Translations under genes and position numbers: made by a program | Shown here: piece after piece, positions 47,209 through 57,143 of the stretch | Layout of the letters: each line of letters starts with the position of its first letter | How positions within the stretch are numbered: position 1 is the stretch's first letter | DNA from: Terfezia claveryi | Lineage: Eukaryota; Ascomycota; Pezizomycetes; Pezizales; Pezizaceae | DNA length: 64,000 nt | Direction of reading: 5' to 3' | Assembly (NCBI GenBank): GCA_015179025.1 | Contig: WHUX01000099.1 | Span: forward strand, 124,001-188,000 | Notes under the pieces: model-generated | The model's input: the letters and a program-made list of their open reading frames with translations, nothing else | What the model was told of the DNA's origin: nothing | Databases searched by the model: none

Positions 47209-50149
47209 CTAATCATAAATCATATTCCATGTCTCTAAGTCTATTCTATTATTTACCAACCAACTTTCCCCCGGCTCTAATGGTATCAAATGCGCAATCC
47301 CTTCTATTTGTGATATCTTAACTATAACCCCTTCCCCACTCATCGGCAATCCAACGCGAACCATCCCTTCCGTGCCCTGCACAGCATTCAACCCAATGCA
47401 TTGAAGCAGATTCACATGCGCCAACCGGTGCACCATTCCTGCTATAGTTATTACTTTGAACAATGCATTGATTCGTCCTGGTATTCGACCATTCAGCGTC
47501 CCTACTGGTGCCTCATCTAATGCACGCTGTCTCCTTACCCATATCCAATCGTATCTTTCCTTCCTGTGAAATTTCTCGGTGCATCTAGCATTGTGCAAAA
47601 TGAACCCTTCTCCACTGAATTTTGGCACTGGAATTTGAAGCACCCTATATGAACGAATTTCCTGAACTAACAGCTCGGTAGGGTCGAAATCCATGCTTCT
47701 AACTTCCTGCCTTAAAAACGCTTGCGTTGTCAGCACCAGATCTGGCAAGCCAGTTACACGCTCCAGATCCTCGAGGCTGGATATTAATCCCAACTCAATT
47801 TTCCCCCGCAACTTCAAGTAGACCTGTTTTCCGACACCTAGCGTCACATCTCCGTTTTGCCTAACCTGGTTCCATAGATTAAGTGTCAAGTCCTTCATAG
47901 CAAAAGTATGATCCCTCGTGTAGGTAGTAACTATCTGTGGTGTTGCATTAACCCTATTACTTCGACGGTAAGCATCCTTAAGGCCTTTATGCATAGCTTC
48001 ACTGATATTCGTGGAATATTGAGCTAGAGCCCCAAACTTCGGAATCTGTTCGGCATAATGGGAGATTAAATGGATTTTTGGGAAATTGAAGTGCGCCCCT
48101 TCTTGTAAAATCTCATTCACCAATTCCCGACGGTGCAAGGTATTTTCTTGACGCATCCTAACCTTTTCCGACGCCCTGAGGTCTTCAACCAATGATCCCG
48201 CTTGTTCCTTCAACAAATCCTTATGTGCTTCTGCAGCAGCCTTTCTTGTTTTCTTATCAGCACGGAACCTCAAGAACACAGCTTTAGTTTCATGAAACAC
48301 ACGCAAATATTCTTGTAAATAAGAAACTGTCTTATCCGTATGACTAGGATACTGAGTCATGAGATAGAAGTCAGTGATGCTACGTACGCAGCGAATTGCT
48401 TGGTTGAACTCCTGTACCTGACCTCCGGTGGGCCGTAGTTGGTTGGCCTTCCGACGCAACGCTGCGGTAAATGTTCCAAGAATGACTTTACCAAAGTTCC
48501 GCATTTCCTTTCCCGACCATTGTAAAACAACTCGGTATCCCTTGGTCAGAACTGAAAATCCGGGGTAGGGAGGCAACCGATGCCAGACATAGTCAAATGC
48601 ATTAATCTGCTCATAGTATTCTAGAAAACCTTGAATCCAATCCATTAAATGATTTAACACTCCTAGGAGGATATTGTGCAAAACATCTGCTCGAACGAGC
48701 TCAGGCGGATTTATATTTGGGACTGACCACAAGGCGTTTTTGATGTTTTTAACGCCGTTTGCTTTCAAACTGATAGCGTCGGAATTGTTGTACGCTGCGG
48801 CATAATTTTGATGTGAGTGAGCTAGATAACCACTTCCTGAATACTCACCAAGCTTCTCGGTCGGAATTGTGCAAGAAGGGCAGCGGTTGTTTGCAATACC
48901 ATGGATTGTAGCATTTTCCATATGGTCAGCGAGCCAACAAAAGAGCTTAGGAAAGCATAAGCGTACGTTCCCATCAGCACAAACCATCTCGTAGCCTTTC
49001 TGACATCTCACGTCAGATAGCGGTTTTAGCAAATGCGCCAAAACATCGTGTATGGTTTGCAACACCTGAATTTCCTGCGTTTCTACCGAATACCCAGGTA
49101 TTTTGTTGATTCGTTTCGGGCCAATCGGTAGTAGTGCAATTGGTATCCAGGCATGCATCGTAGGTGTATTGCGTATGGAGCTTCCGATATTGCCTATACT
49201 CATATAAACAGGCCATAACTTTTTGTCTCCAGAGAAATTCGTTAGGTGAGTTTCATCTGATGCTAGTAAAATCGGAACAAGTGTCCCGCCTTCAGGTAGC
49301 AAAGCCTATCCGTTTCAGTTAGTTGGATATCCGACGTAGTACACACAAATTGCTCACCTGAGTGTCTTCCCACCACTGTGCAGTATGGATCTCACTATAT
49401 ACCCTGTTCCCTTCGTTGTCGTATTCTTGCCGCGGGCCCCAGGCCATCTCGCTGGCATAAACCTTTTGGCGTAGAAGGTACTTCATTGCTGCAATAATAT
49501 TCCGATAATAAAAGGCCACCCCCTTGAGTAATGGGTAGTTCACTGTTCCTGAGTGCCAGGAAGGTTCATTTGCCGCTGCGTCGATAAGCTTATACATTGT
49601 ATATGCTGACCGAAATTGAACCTCGTGCGTTGGATTGAGGCCTTTCAAGAGGTTATCCTTGAAAAACTGGTCGATCTTTGACTGTGAGGTCTTTGTAGAA
49701 TTGAAGAAGCGTGCCAGTCGATAATCAATTGAGGTGCGGAATGGAGCAAACAAATTGAAGTTTCGGTCTTCCTCCGGAAATACATGTGGACGTATTGGGT
49801 TGCCTGCACGTGGATAGGTGATTGCATCAATGTGCTGACTTCCCTCATCGGATTTTGGTTCAATACAAAAAGTTCGAGCCTCCCTATCAGATCCCTCGCT
49901 ATGGCATGAATCAGAGTAGTAATCAACATCAGCAGATATAATATCTGTGAAATTGACTTCGTCTATATCATAATCTAAATTAGTAGTATCTCTGGTGTTG
50001 GAGAACCGACGCTTTCGAGACGGTGGCAGTGGCCCATTAAGATCCTTCACGTTTTTTTCGGGATGAACCTTCTCCAGATGATTTGAATATGCTCCAGCTG
50101 AAGTATAGAATCGTGGGCACCATTGGCATATGGTTTTGTATCTGTTCAT
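47209..50149 (-). CDS. Plavaka-family transposase (KDZ superfamily)
   Basis: Exons 50149-49358 and 49305-47209, with a 52-nt intron (GTGAGC...GATAG), encode 962 aa with no internal stop. A C2H2 finger opens the protein (CQWCPRF...HLEKVH, residues 8-29). The core runs VVEDTQ-type boundary then LPEGGTLVPILLASDETHLT and NFSGDKKLWPVYMSIGN, the hallmark of Plavaka transposases, followed by a zinc-binding NRCPSCTIP patch, RADVLHNILLGVLNHLMDW, and FPKIHLISHYAEQI ... NISEAMHKGLKDAYRRSNR. These blocks match the RNase H-like catalytic region and late conserved segment of the family. An intact frame in a repeat-rich area suggests recent arrival or activity. Codon use and GC look like normal genes, not like the decayed elements after 56.7 kb. 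Confidence 0.88.
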
Positions 50150-50427
50150 TTTGAAACGTCACGGAGGTTGTAAAATGTTGTAAGAGACAGATTTGTGGTG
50201 TAATATTTTCATTAACAGAATCTCAGGGAATAAGCTTCGTAAGTGCCAAGGCTCCGATTGCACTGAATAAAGAATCCTATCCGACGTGATGCGTTGGATT
50301 TTGCCAAGATCGACTGCGCACGATACCCTTGGCCCCACCCCCCTTCCTAATCTTCTCTCTACTTACTTTCTTCCTTCTACCCACACCAAATACACAACCT
50401 TCGCATCCTTCCTTACTTCCCTCTACC

Positions 50428-50580
50428 ATGGAGACTGCCCTCTACCTCTGGAGTCGGGAGAGCTCTTACCTTCATCTTGTTGCGTCTAAATTCAACGCCG
50501 CGATCAGCCAACTGAAGCCACTGCGATCACGCTGGCAAGAACAACAAGATGAGGCTGGGGTGCTTCCTATCCTTGGTTAA
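50428..50580 (+). CDS. Possible small protein, 50 aa, divergent from the transposase
   Basis: An ATG with a purine at -3 (TACCATGG) opens 50 codons, METALYLWSRESSYLHLVAS onward, ending at TAA 50578-50580. It lies about 280 bp from the transposase start on the opposite strand, after a CT-rich leader. No family is recognised. It could be a first exon, a short peptide or chance. Confidence 0.25.
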   Translation: METALYLWSRESSYLHLVASKFNAAISQLKPLRSRWQEQQDEAGVLPILG

Positions 50581-50701
50581 GGTCCTATCTATGACCCTCA
50601 CTTCAACCATGCCACTTCTTTGCCGAGTTCAGGGCTGCCCAAGGCAATACTTCACTGGATACAAGTTCCGACTTCACTAGTTGGAACACTCTCATAGTTT
50701 A

Positions 50702-51601
50702 TTATGTTTGCTCTCCCCCTTTAATAAAACTACAATTTCCAACCTGAACAAAAGAATCACTTCCTGCATGAACCTTGATATTGACTCTTCCATCGCCCAA
50801 ATCATCAATCCTTTCCTCCCTCATCCTTCCTCTCTGACTACGTTTCCGTAGACGTTCGCAACGGGCATGCCGTTGTCTTAGCCGTTGTCTTATCCACTGC
50901 CTCTGATTTGACTTTGCAGATTGAGGAGAAGCTAGATTTGGAGGAGCTACTGGAGTTAGGGGACGCATTGGGGTCGGCAGAGGCACGGGAGGGGTTGGAA
51001 ATAGGACTGCGAGTGGCATATTTTCTTGGTTCTCTAATTCATTGCTAGTTATAGATAATCCGACTCTAAACGTTTCTTTGCTCACTTACCATGTGGTGAT
51101 GGCGACGTGGGTGGTACTTCCATATCCTCCTCCATATCCTCAACATCGGTAGTTAATTCCGATACACTTTGGAGAGGAGCTATCCGCTTACGCCGGCTTC
51201 GTGTTCTATATAATGTCTTCGTTGGGTCTTCATTAATACTAAGAAAATATTAGCTAGGACTAAGACTCTCGCTCCAATTATGGGAGGGCTCTCGCTCCAA
51301 TTATGGGAGAGCTCTCGCTCCAATGGGAGGTCTCTCACTCCAATGGGAGGACTCTCACTCTAATGGGAGGGCTCTCACTCCAAAGGGGTCTCCTAAGGGG
51401 GGCTCTCAACCAAAAGGGGGCTTTCTCAACCAAAGGGGGGCTTTCTCAACCAAAGGGGGGCTTTCTCAACCAAAGGGGGGCTTTCTCAACCAAAGGGGGT
51501 TTCTTTGCTAAGCTAAGTAGGACATACCTATTAGTACTATCTTTTGGAGATAGCTCTGGTGGTGGGAACATCAGTTTCTGGCGAGGTTGACGTGAAGGCA
51601 T
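50702..51601 (-). CDS. Basic, Pro-rich hypothetical protein of the transposon block
   Basis: Proposed exons 51601-51528, 51238-51090 and 51024-50702 encode 181 aa. Introns are 289 and 65 nt; donors are GTATGT and GTAAGT. The protein starts MPSRQPRQKLMFPPPELSPK, has an RTRSRRKR basic patch, an acidic stretch (DVEDMEEDMEV), a Pro-rich middle (LFPTPPVPLPTPMRP) and an Arg-rich helix (RQRLRQRHARCERLRKRSQR). I know no family. The composition (basic cluster, likely coiled helix) would suit a nucleic-acid-binding accessory protein, but that is inference. The first intron is filled with minisatellite repeats. The last acceptor (CCAAG) is uncertain. Confidence 0.5.
51265..51390. repeat. Minisatellite 1: ~21-nt units (CTCTCACTCCAATGGGAGGG)
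   Basis: About six degenerate copies of CTCTC(A/G)CTCCAAT(TAT)GGGAG. It lies in the first intron of the Pro-rich gene on the opposite strand, next to a second array. Confidence 0.85.
51401..51500. repeat. Minisatellite 2: five 20-nt units (CTTTCTCAACCAAAGGGGGG)
   Basis: Five head-to-tail units exactly 20 nt long, three of them identical. It probably evolved from or with array 1, sharing the CTC-AA-GGGG pattern. Unit and spacing show no unique spacers, so it is not a CRISPR array. Confidence 0.93.
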
Positions 51602-52035
51602 AATGATAGTAGTGGCAGAATAGCTAATAGTCAATAATAGCAATTAATGTATTGCGAATGTTGAGGAGAATAGGTTTATATGTATTAAGAGATTTGGGGG
51701 GGGGGCAAATCAAACCCGTGTCAGTGCTATGGTCTAATAGTCTCATACCTAATTGGGAAGGAATTGATGTGAGTGGCATGTACCGCTAGGTATTACAAAG
51801 ATCTACAAGACAACAGCATATTTAGTGCACTTAGATTCCAACTTAAGTGGTCGGATGACTTCTGCAACAGGGGCTTGATACAGTGGCTCTAAATGAATTA
51901 TTAATATTCGGTAGTAGTGCTATCACATACATATGCAATGTCCTAGGTCTTTCTGACTTAGGAAATTTACTAGAAGGGGTACAAGCTGCTTTCTAAACAG
52001 GCTTAGATTTGGGATTGCACTACCAAATAACTTGA

Positions 52036-52284
52036 GTCTAGCACCTTTGTAAACGACTTGCAAAAGCCCTCCAACCTCGTAAGTTGGAATCTGCGTGTAT
52101 TGCATACTTTCTATTGTGCCGCGGTTATTTGTATTTCGCTGTTGTGCACTCTACTTCTGTTTACCATATGCTACGAAATACGGTAGTGTCACAACATCCA
52201 CGCACAACAGAAAGTATGTAGTACACTCAGATTCCAACTTACAAGGTTGGAGGGCTTTTGAAAGTCGTTACACAGGTGCTAGAT
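52036..52284. repeat. ~250-nt inverted repeat (hairpin)
   Basis: Arms 52036-52123 and 52198-52284 pair over about 85 nt (AAAAGCCCTCCAACC... against ...GGTTGGAGGGCTTTT). The 74-nt loop contains further complements (GTATTTCG with CGAAATAC; GTTGTG with CACAAC), so nearly the whole 250 nt can fold. It may be a MITE. Confidence 0.85.
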
Positions 52285-52289
52285 ATTAA

Positions 52290-52490
52290 CACAAAGGTCA
52301 TAGTCTTATGCAGGTCATAGTCTTATGCAGGCCATAGATGGCTATGTGGATTGCCGACCGCTTGAAGCAAACATGTCCAATAATTAACATAAAGGTCATG
52401 GCCTTATACAGGCCATACAGAACTGGAGTGACTGGCCATGTTGATTGCCGACCAAGCAAACATGGCCTACTCTTATGTCCAACTTCATAG
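52290..52490. repeat. Two direct ~98-bp repeats
   Basis: Copies near 52290-52388 and 52389-52490 share A(C/T)A-AAGGTCAT-G, CTTAT-CAGGCCATA, TGATTGCCGACC and AAGCAAACATG(T/G)CC with substitutions. It sits 200 bp upstream of the 421-aa gene. Confidence 0.75.
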
Positions 52491-52698
52491 AGTCCATAAA
52501 TACCCCCATAGATCCGTGAATCAATTATTCTCATTAACTATTCACAATACTTCCCGCGATCACAACTTGAATACCTTCCCGCCATCACCACTTCCCATTT
52601 CGTTAACACCTAATTAACTAACAACATAAATAACGTAAGTACCTCTTAAAGCATAGTTTCTAACGGGGGTATCTAAAATTCCAACGTAGTTCGTCTAA

Positions 52699-53964
52699 AT
52701 GCCATCCGCAGCGCAAGAAGTTAGCCAGGCAAAAGCACTATTGGGGTGGGGGGAGCATGACCCCCGGTACTCCCAATGGAGGAACGGGGTCAAGGGGTGG
52801 GCACGGACTAATGAGATAACGGGGAAAAGGCAGGCTGGTAATGCCCTCTGGCATCAATTCAAAACCTATGCCCAGCAGGAGACTGGGCTGCCTGCATCCG
52901 GAATTGCCCTAATCCAAAATGGGGCAGCGGCCATCAAAAGAGCAGCTGAGACTGCTCTCGATAAGATTTTGCAAGACGTGCTCAAAAAGGCCAGAGACAC
53001 AGAGCGGGGGCACGCATTAGCCCAAGTAGCAAACCTGGCTGCTAATGCTCCAGATGTCCAGTTTGGGGGGGCCGACGCAACTGGTCGAAATGCAGAGGAC
53101 AATGGTCAGGAGGGCTTCCGAAAGCCTGTAAGACTATTCCTCATCGATCCAGCCCGCGGCAATGAGGTACAGGATAATGTTAGTAGGGAGTATAAATGGG
53201 ATGAAGCTCCGAGCAACTGTGTTGCTATTTTGAGATCGGCATCTCTTTTAGAGATTGTGGACAAGATCCGAGAAAGAATCCCAGCGGGGAGGAAGGTGCG
53301 GGCTATCTATGGGGCACTAGAGAACCCAAGCCCAGGCAACGCAATCCCTCCTGCCACACGTCTGCAAACCGACGAAGAGGTGCAAGCCTTTTTAGAGCTA
53401 ACCTCGTCAAAACCTGTTCGGGTACAAGTTATCCTTTATAGGGATCCAGCTTTGGTGCCTCCGGTTGCGGACAGTCCACCGGCAGACGATGGTGCATACT
53501 TCGAGGCTGACTTCCTTGATCCAGCAGAGGAGTATATGGACCCTGCGGAGGATTCCGACTCTTTGAGTCGAAATCTTGCCGGCTTTGCAAAGCGTACATT
53601 CCCTCGCACGCAGGAGGGATTCGAAGCGCGGAAGCTAAAGATCAGGATGCGGATTAAGAGGCAAAAGAGAGCTTTGCGTGCAATGAAGAGGAAGGAGCAG
53701 GAAAAGTACCCAGCTGAGGAGATCTACAATTCCGACTCTGAGGGGTGGAATATCCAGCAGGGACTGGATCCCCAACCGGAGAATGGCAGGGAAATGGTGC
53801 TAGCCAGGGGTCCGACCGCTGCCGGAATGACGGCTATGCGAGCTATGCTGGAAGTGGATCCTGCAGCTCCCCCGGCGGATAGGAATACTCGCAGGGCGAG
53901 GCGACAGGCGGCACATGATGAAGGAGTAAGGGTAGCCAATGAGGCATGGAGGGCTTTGGGATAA
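52699..53964 (+). CDS. Unrecognised 421-aa protein, possible PB1-like domain
   Basis: A single long exon from ATG at 52699. The N-terminal half is helical ([40 protein letters not shown]). Residues ~143-255 read like a beta-grasp: [17 protein letters not shown], then [20 protein letters not shown] with AIYGAL, then [20 protein letters not shown] with VQVIL, matching the order basic strand, helix, acidic loop with DEE, helix, strand seen in PB1 domains. A linker with acidic residues follows, then a strongly basic helix ([20 protein letters not shown]) and an Arg-rich C-terminus. No catalytic motif is seen. It lies in the putative transposon block, transcribed away from the transposase. The PB1 idea is inference from pattern only. 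Confidence 0.7.
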   Translation: MPSAAQEVSQAKALLGWGEHDPRYSQWRNGVKGWARTNEITGKRQAGNALWHQFKTYAQQETGLPASGIALIQNGAAAIKRAAETALDKILQDVLKKARDTERGHALAQVANLAANAPDVQFGGADATGRNAEDNGQEGFRKPVRLFLIDPARGNEVQDNVSREYKWDEAPSNCVAILRSASLLEIVDKIRERIPAGRKVRAIYGALENPSPGNAIPPATRLQTDEEVQAFLELTSSKPVRVQVILYRDPALVPPVADSPPADDGAYFEADFLDPAEEYMDPAEDSDSLSRNLAGFAKRTFPRTQEGFEARKLKIRMRIKRQKRALRAMKRKEQEKYPAEEIYNSDSEGWNIQQGLDPQPENGREMVLARGPTAAGMTAMRAMLEVDPAAPPADRNTRRARRQAAHDEGVRVANEAWRALG

Positions 53965-54010
53965 GGTTGGTATGTGGAGGCAGGCACAGAGGTCTGTGCC
54001 AGGGTCTGTT

Positions 54011-54082
54011 CATTGGGATTTTTTTTTGGGTGGTCGTTGGGATTTTTTTGGGGGTGGTTGTCGGGATTTTTTTGGGGGTGGA
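54011..54082. repeat. Three ~25-nt units of GGGATTTTTTTGGGGGTGG
   Basis: Near-identical G/T-rich units just after the 421-aa gene stop, probably in its 3' UTR. Confidence 0.85.
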
Positions 54083-54176
54083 TTTAGTTAGTAATTTGAG
54101 TTTTTAATAAAGGCATTGAACGCTGTGCATTGGAATTTTACCCTTCCAAACCTTCTGTGCGAGTCTTTCCTCTACA

Positions 54177-55660
54177 ATGGTTCGAAAATCATCCTCTCAA
54201 CAAGCCCCTCTGCCAGCAGGGCAGGCAAGCCGTAAACGCAAGGCCTCCCAAGCAATAGCTCCTGGTATTGGACCACGGCCAAGAATTGAAACTGGGGTTG
54301 CATACAGGAATGAAATCTTGTTCGATGAAGAGGAATGTGGATTGTAATATTTTGGCTACATTGTAAGCTAATTCCAACATAGGATAACGGAAATGAATCC
54401 TCGTCCGATTCCTCGTCCGATTCAGACGAGGAAACACTCGTTGACACTGCTGTGCTCGCGCCAGGCGTTGGAAAAGGCACGCGAGCATTTTCGGCGATTC
54501 CCAGTGTTTTGCAACCCTTTGCCAGCACCGCAAAAAAGATTGTGACAAAATACACATTATACAGGAAACCACTGTTAACACCCGGGGAAATACTCCTGCT
54601 GATACAGCATACTTGGTCCAAGGCCCAAACGGAGCCACGCTATGTGGAACGAGTAAAGGAGGTGGATACCTTTGTATAGTACCAAATCCGTTTTGCTGCG
54701 TCGGCTTGCTAATTGGAAACAGCTCAAAGCTGTACAATCCCGAACAAGATCACATCTTATATTTGAATGTCGAGCCAGCATCACGAGGGTGTATGATATT
54801 GGCCGGTTACCAAAGGAAAGCATGAAGACCCAGGTTGAGTACTTGCTAGATGGGGATCGATTCATCTGTAGGCAAAGCAGTCGCAGCGTAAGTTGATGGA
54901 GTTGCAGATCCCAGTACGAGTAGCCTTATAGTCCAAGATCCAACGCTAATAGTCGGACAGGAACTCAAGGGTCGCTTCCGCGCCGAGGAGATCGTTGCGA
55001 TTATATATCAGCAGTATTTCCAGGGCTCAAAAATGCAGGGGAATAGGGACCCAGATTTCCTAAATAAGATAAATGGTGTCTTCATATGCTTTGTGGCATC
55101 AGCCATGCGTCATAGTTTGAAGGCATGGAGGAAGGGCGAGATTGCTCCGGTGATGCAGGAGTTTAAATATGAGACTGCCTGGTGTAAGTTGTGCATGACC
55201 TATAATGAGGGGCGAAAGTACTCACTGCGTTGGAAAATGACTAACGTGAAACAGGCACATATGAGAGACTCAAGAATACATGGGAGATACATCCAAAAGT
55301 AATACAGGAGCTTATTGTGAATAACATCAAGGCTGACCTGGCACGTCGAATTGCAGCTCAAGTAAGGATTTTGGAACGAGAACCCGTTGACGCACCACAG
55401 GTCGAAGATGAAGCCAAATATGAGGCAGAATTGAGAAAGGAGCTAGAGCACTCGTACGACAGATTGAATGTGCCAGCACACAAACGCCGTCGTGAAGGGA
55501 GCCAATTAGAGATTCTTCCGTAGAGTTGGCAGGGCCATTGGACCCGATTGTTGATGATGAACTGGAGGAGAGTGGAGATATAGACGAAGAGGGTGGAGAT
55601 TTGGACAGCGGGAGCGGGGATTTGGACATTAATTTCGACGGAGCGGATACGGAGTAACTG
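54177..55660 (+). CDS. DUF6532-like protein, multi-exon, frame partly unresolved (possible pseudogene)
   Basis: From an ATG at 54177 (MVRKSSSQQAPLPAGQ...RKRKASQ), segments read in order: an acidic Ser/Asp stretch from 54383 followed by TPGEILLLIQHTWSKAQTEP; VYDIGRLPKESMKTQVEYLL and DGDRFIC (to 54887); ELKGRFRAEEIVAIIYQQYF ... KINGVFICFVASAMRHSLKA (54961-55183); and TYERLKNTWEIHPKVIQELI (55255 onward). The order and spacing match DUF6532, a domain of unknown role best known from mushrooms. Introns 54888-54960 and 55184-55254 have good GT-AG sites. Two joins are not resolved (54290-54383 and near 54670), and an acidic tail (55505-55660) lies in another frame, so the copy may be decayed or mis-sequenced. 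Confidence 0.55.
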
Positions 55661-56632
55661 AACACGTCGGATAGGGACTGGAAGCAATATAGTAGGGGGA
55701 GGAAGGGTTTTCCTAGATCAGTTCCCAGTTAGTTCTGTCTCCGTATGGTAATTGGTTTTGTTTTTCTTGTCGGTCGGTATTAGTTCTTTTTCTCTTGTCG
55801 CTTGCTTGTTTCTCTCTGTGTTTCACTCCACATGTTTTTCTCTACATGTTTCTCTCACTGTGCTTTTTATTACTGAGTAATTTGTGGCTGGGACGTGGAT
55901 ATAATCGGGTGAGAGGGGGGAGGACGCAGCGCGTTGGATTTCATTTGGTGGTAGTTTGTAGGTGTGGCCATGAGGTTCGGAATGTGTTTTTTAGTCATGG
56001 AAAATAGAAGTCAAACAAAGAAAACCTCGTGTTTGTGCCAAGAATGAGTGATCGATTTAGAACGAAGATAAATTAAATCACAAGCATCAGAAGAGCAATT
56101 GTTAGGAAGGGGAACTTAGAAACGCGATATGTCGCATTAAAAACTTCAGAAGGAGAATTGTAGGAAGGGAAACTTAGGAACGTGATGTGTCGGATTGAAA
56201 ACATCACAAAGACAATAGGGAGAAGTTCAAGCCAGAAGACGCGGGATAGGAGGTGTAACTTTAAGGAGCGGATTGTGTGCATATCGAGTTGGGACGGTGA
56301 GATATGTGAGTGACAACAGGAAAAGGAGGAGAATAGGTTGGGCGAATGCAGGAGAATGCAAAGGGTGAACGCATGCTTGCAAAGTCAAGAGACAGAGGTA
56401 GGAGTAGAAGAGAAGTGAGGCTGAAGCGGAATGAGGGGAACGCAAAACGTTGGATTGGAAACTTAGCAAAGCGGATAACGCTGGGATGTTATAGGGAAAG
56501 AGGTATGCATAGATACCGTGGTAGAAACAGTGTAAAGGTAACATGGTGGTTCAGGGAGTTGGAAGCACCAGAGGTACGCCAGGAAGGGAACATGGAACAC
56601 TAGTGCGTCACAAGGCTTAGTTCTGCAATAGA
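55661..56632. other. Non-coding right part of the transposon block
   Basis: Contains two direct ~60-nt copies near 56095-56215 (GAATTGT-AGGAAGGG-AACTTAG...). Open frames here are repeat-derived. No gene recognised. Confidence 0.5.
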
Positions 56633-56661
56633 GCGCCAGGTGCACCTGGTGCACCTGGCGC
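56633..56661. repeat. Perfect 29-bp palindrome
   Basis: GCGCCAGGTGCACC, a central T, then GGTGCACCTGGCGC: two 14-bp arms with a single central base. Its core CACCTGGTGCACC also occurs at about 46847-46859, near the other edge of the Plavaka block. Confidence 0.95.
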
Positions 56662-57143
56662 AAATAAACTCGTTGCTGATGTAGTGAATAAACTAGTGAA
56701 TAAAGAAGCATCACATATAGTAAGTGAGTGGAATCAGGTGAGTCATAGAGGAATAAGAAGTAAGTGAACTATACTAACCTCTAGTGAGTGACTAGCAAGC
56801 TCACTTTATATGGGTGCCGTAGTAAGTAAGAGAGTGAATCATAAGGGTGAGTAGTTCAACTACTTCACCATCCTTCACCCATTGGTGCACAATTTTACTC
56901 ACCATGAGAAATGACTCACTAGGACATTCATATTATCACCTATATATAAGCATAGAGGTAAGTTACTCACTCATAATTCATGTAATCTACTCACTTCCAT
57001 ACAAAGTTTGTACCATAGTGACTATCTATGACTCTAGAATCCTCTATAAAAGGCAAATAACTAGTAGCTTACCACCACACCTCCATTGATCCTAGATACA
57101 CTACTATAAAGGTATAAGTTTACTGACTAGATATAGAAAAACC
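56662..57143. other. Start of AT-rich desert
   Basis: Sequence composition drops sharply in GC here; many TAGTGAGTGA/GTGAGTCA-like repeats (56680-57000). No gene. Confidence 0.6.

Larger units (their letters stand above)
51602..52698. other. Repeat-rich non-coding stretch
   Basis: No gene. It contains the hairpin at 52036-52284, a diverged third copy of its arm near 51826-51885, and two direct ~98-bp copies at 52290-52490. Confidence 0.6.
46801..56661. mobile_element. Putative Plavaka (KDZ-superfamily) DNA transposon with accessory genes
   Basis: This block of roughly 9.9 kb lies between the 45.1-46.8 kb foldback and the AT-rich desert. It holds an intact-looking Plavaka transposase (minus), a basic Pro-rich protein (minus), a 421-aa protein (plus) and a DUF6532-like gene (plus), plus abundant tandem and inverted repeats. 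KDZ/Plavaka elements are known as large fungal class II transposons that often carry extra genes. Grouping these genes in one element is inference: clear terminal inverted repeats and target duplications were not found, and the given limits are the outermost shared motif and composition changes. Confidence 0.45.

Noticed and set aside
51401..51500. Regular 20-nt repeats resembling a CRISPR array
   Set aside because: The units are contiguous with no unique spacers and the genome is eukaryotic; it is a minisatellite.
54292..54382. A firm splice between the first two parts of the DUF6532-like gene
   Set aside because: The acceptor (CTAAT...CATAG) looks good, but the only donor in the right phase (GTTGCA) is weak and would remove coding-like sequence.
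55467..55560. A 44-nt intron to attach the acidic tail of the DUF6532-like gene
   Set aside because: Donor GTCGTG is non-canonical and the intron is shorter than any other here; frameshift or separate frame is equally possible.
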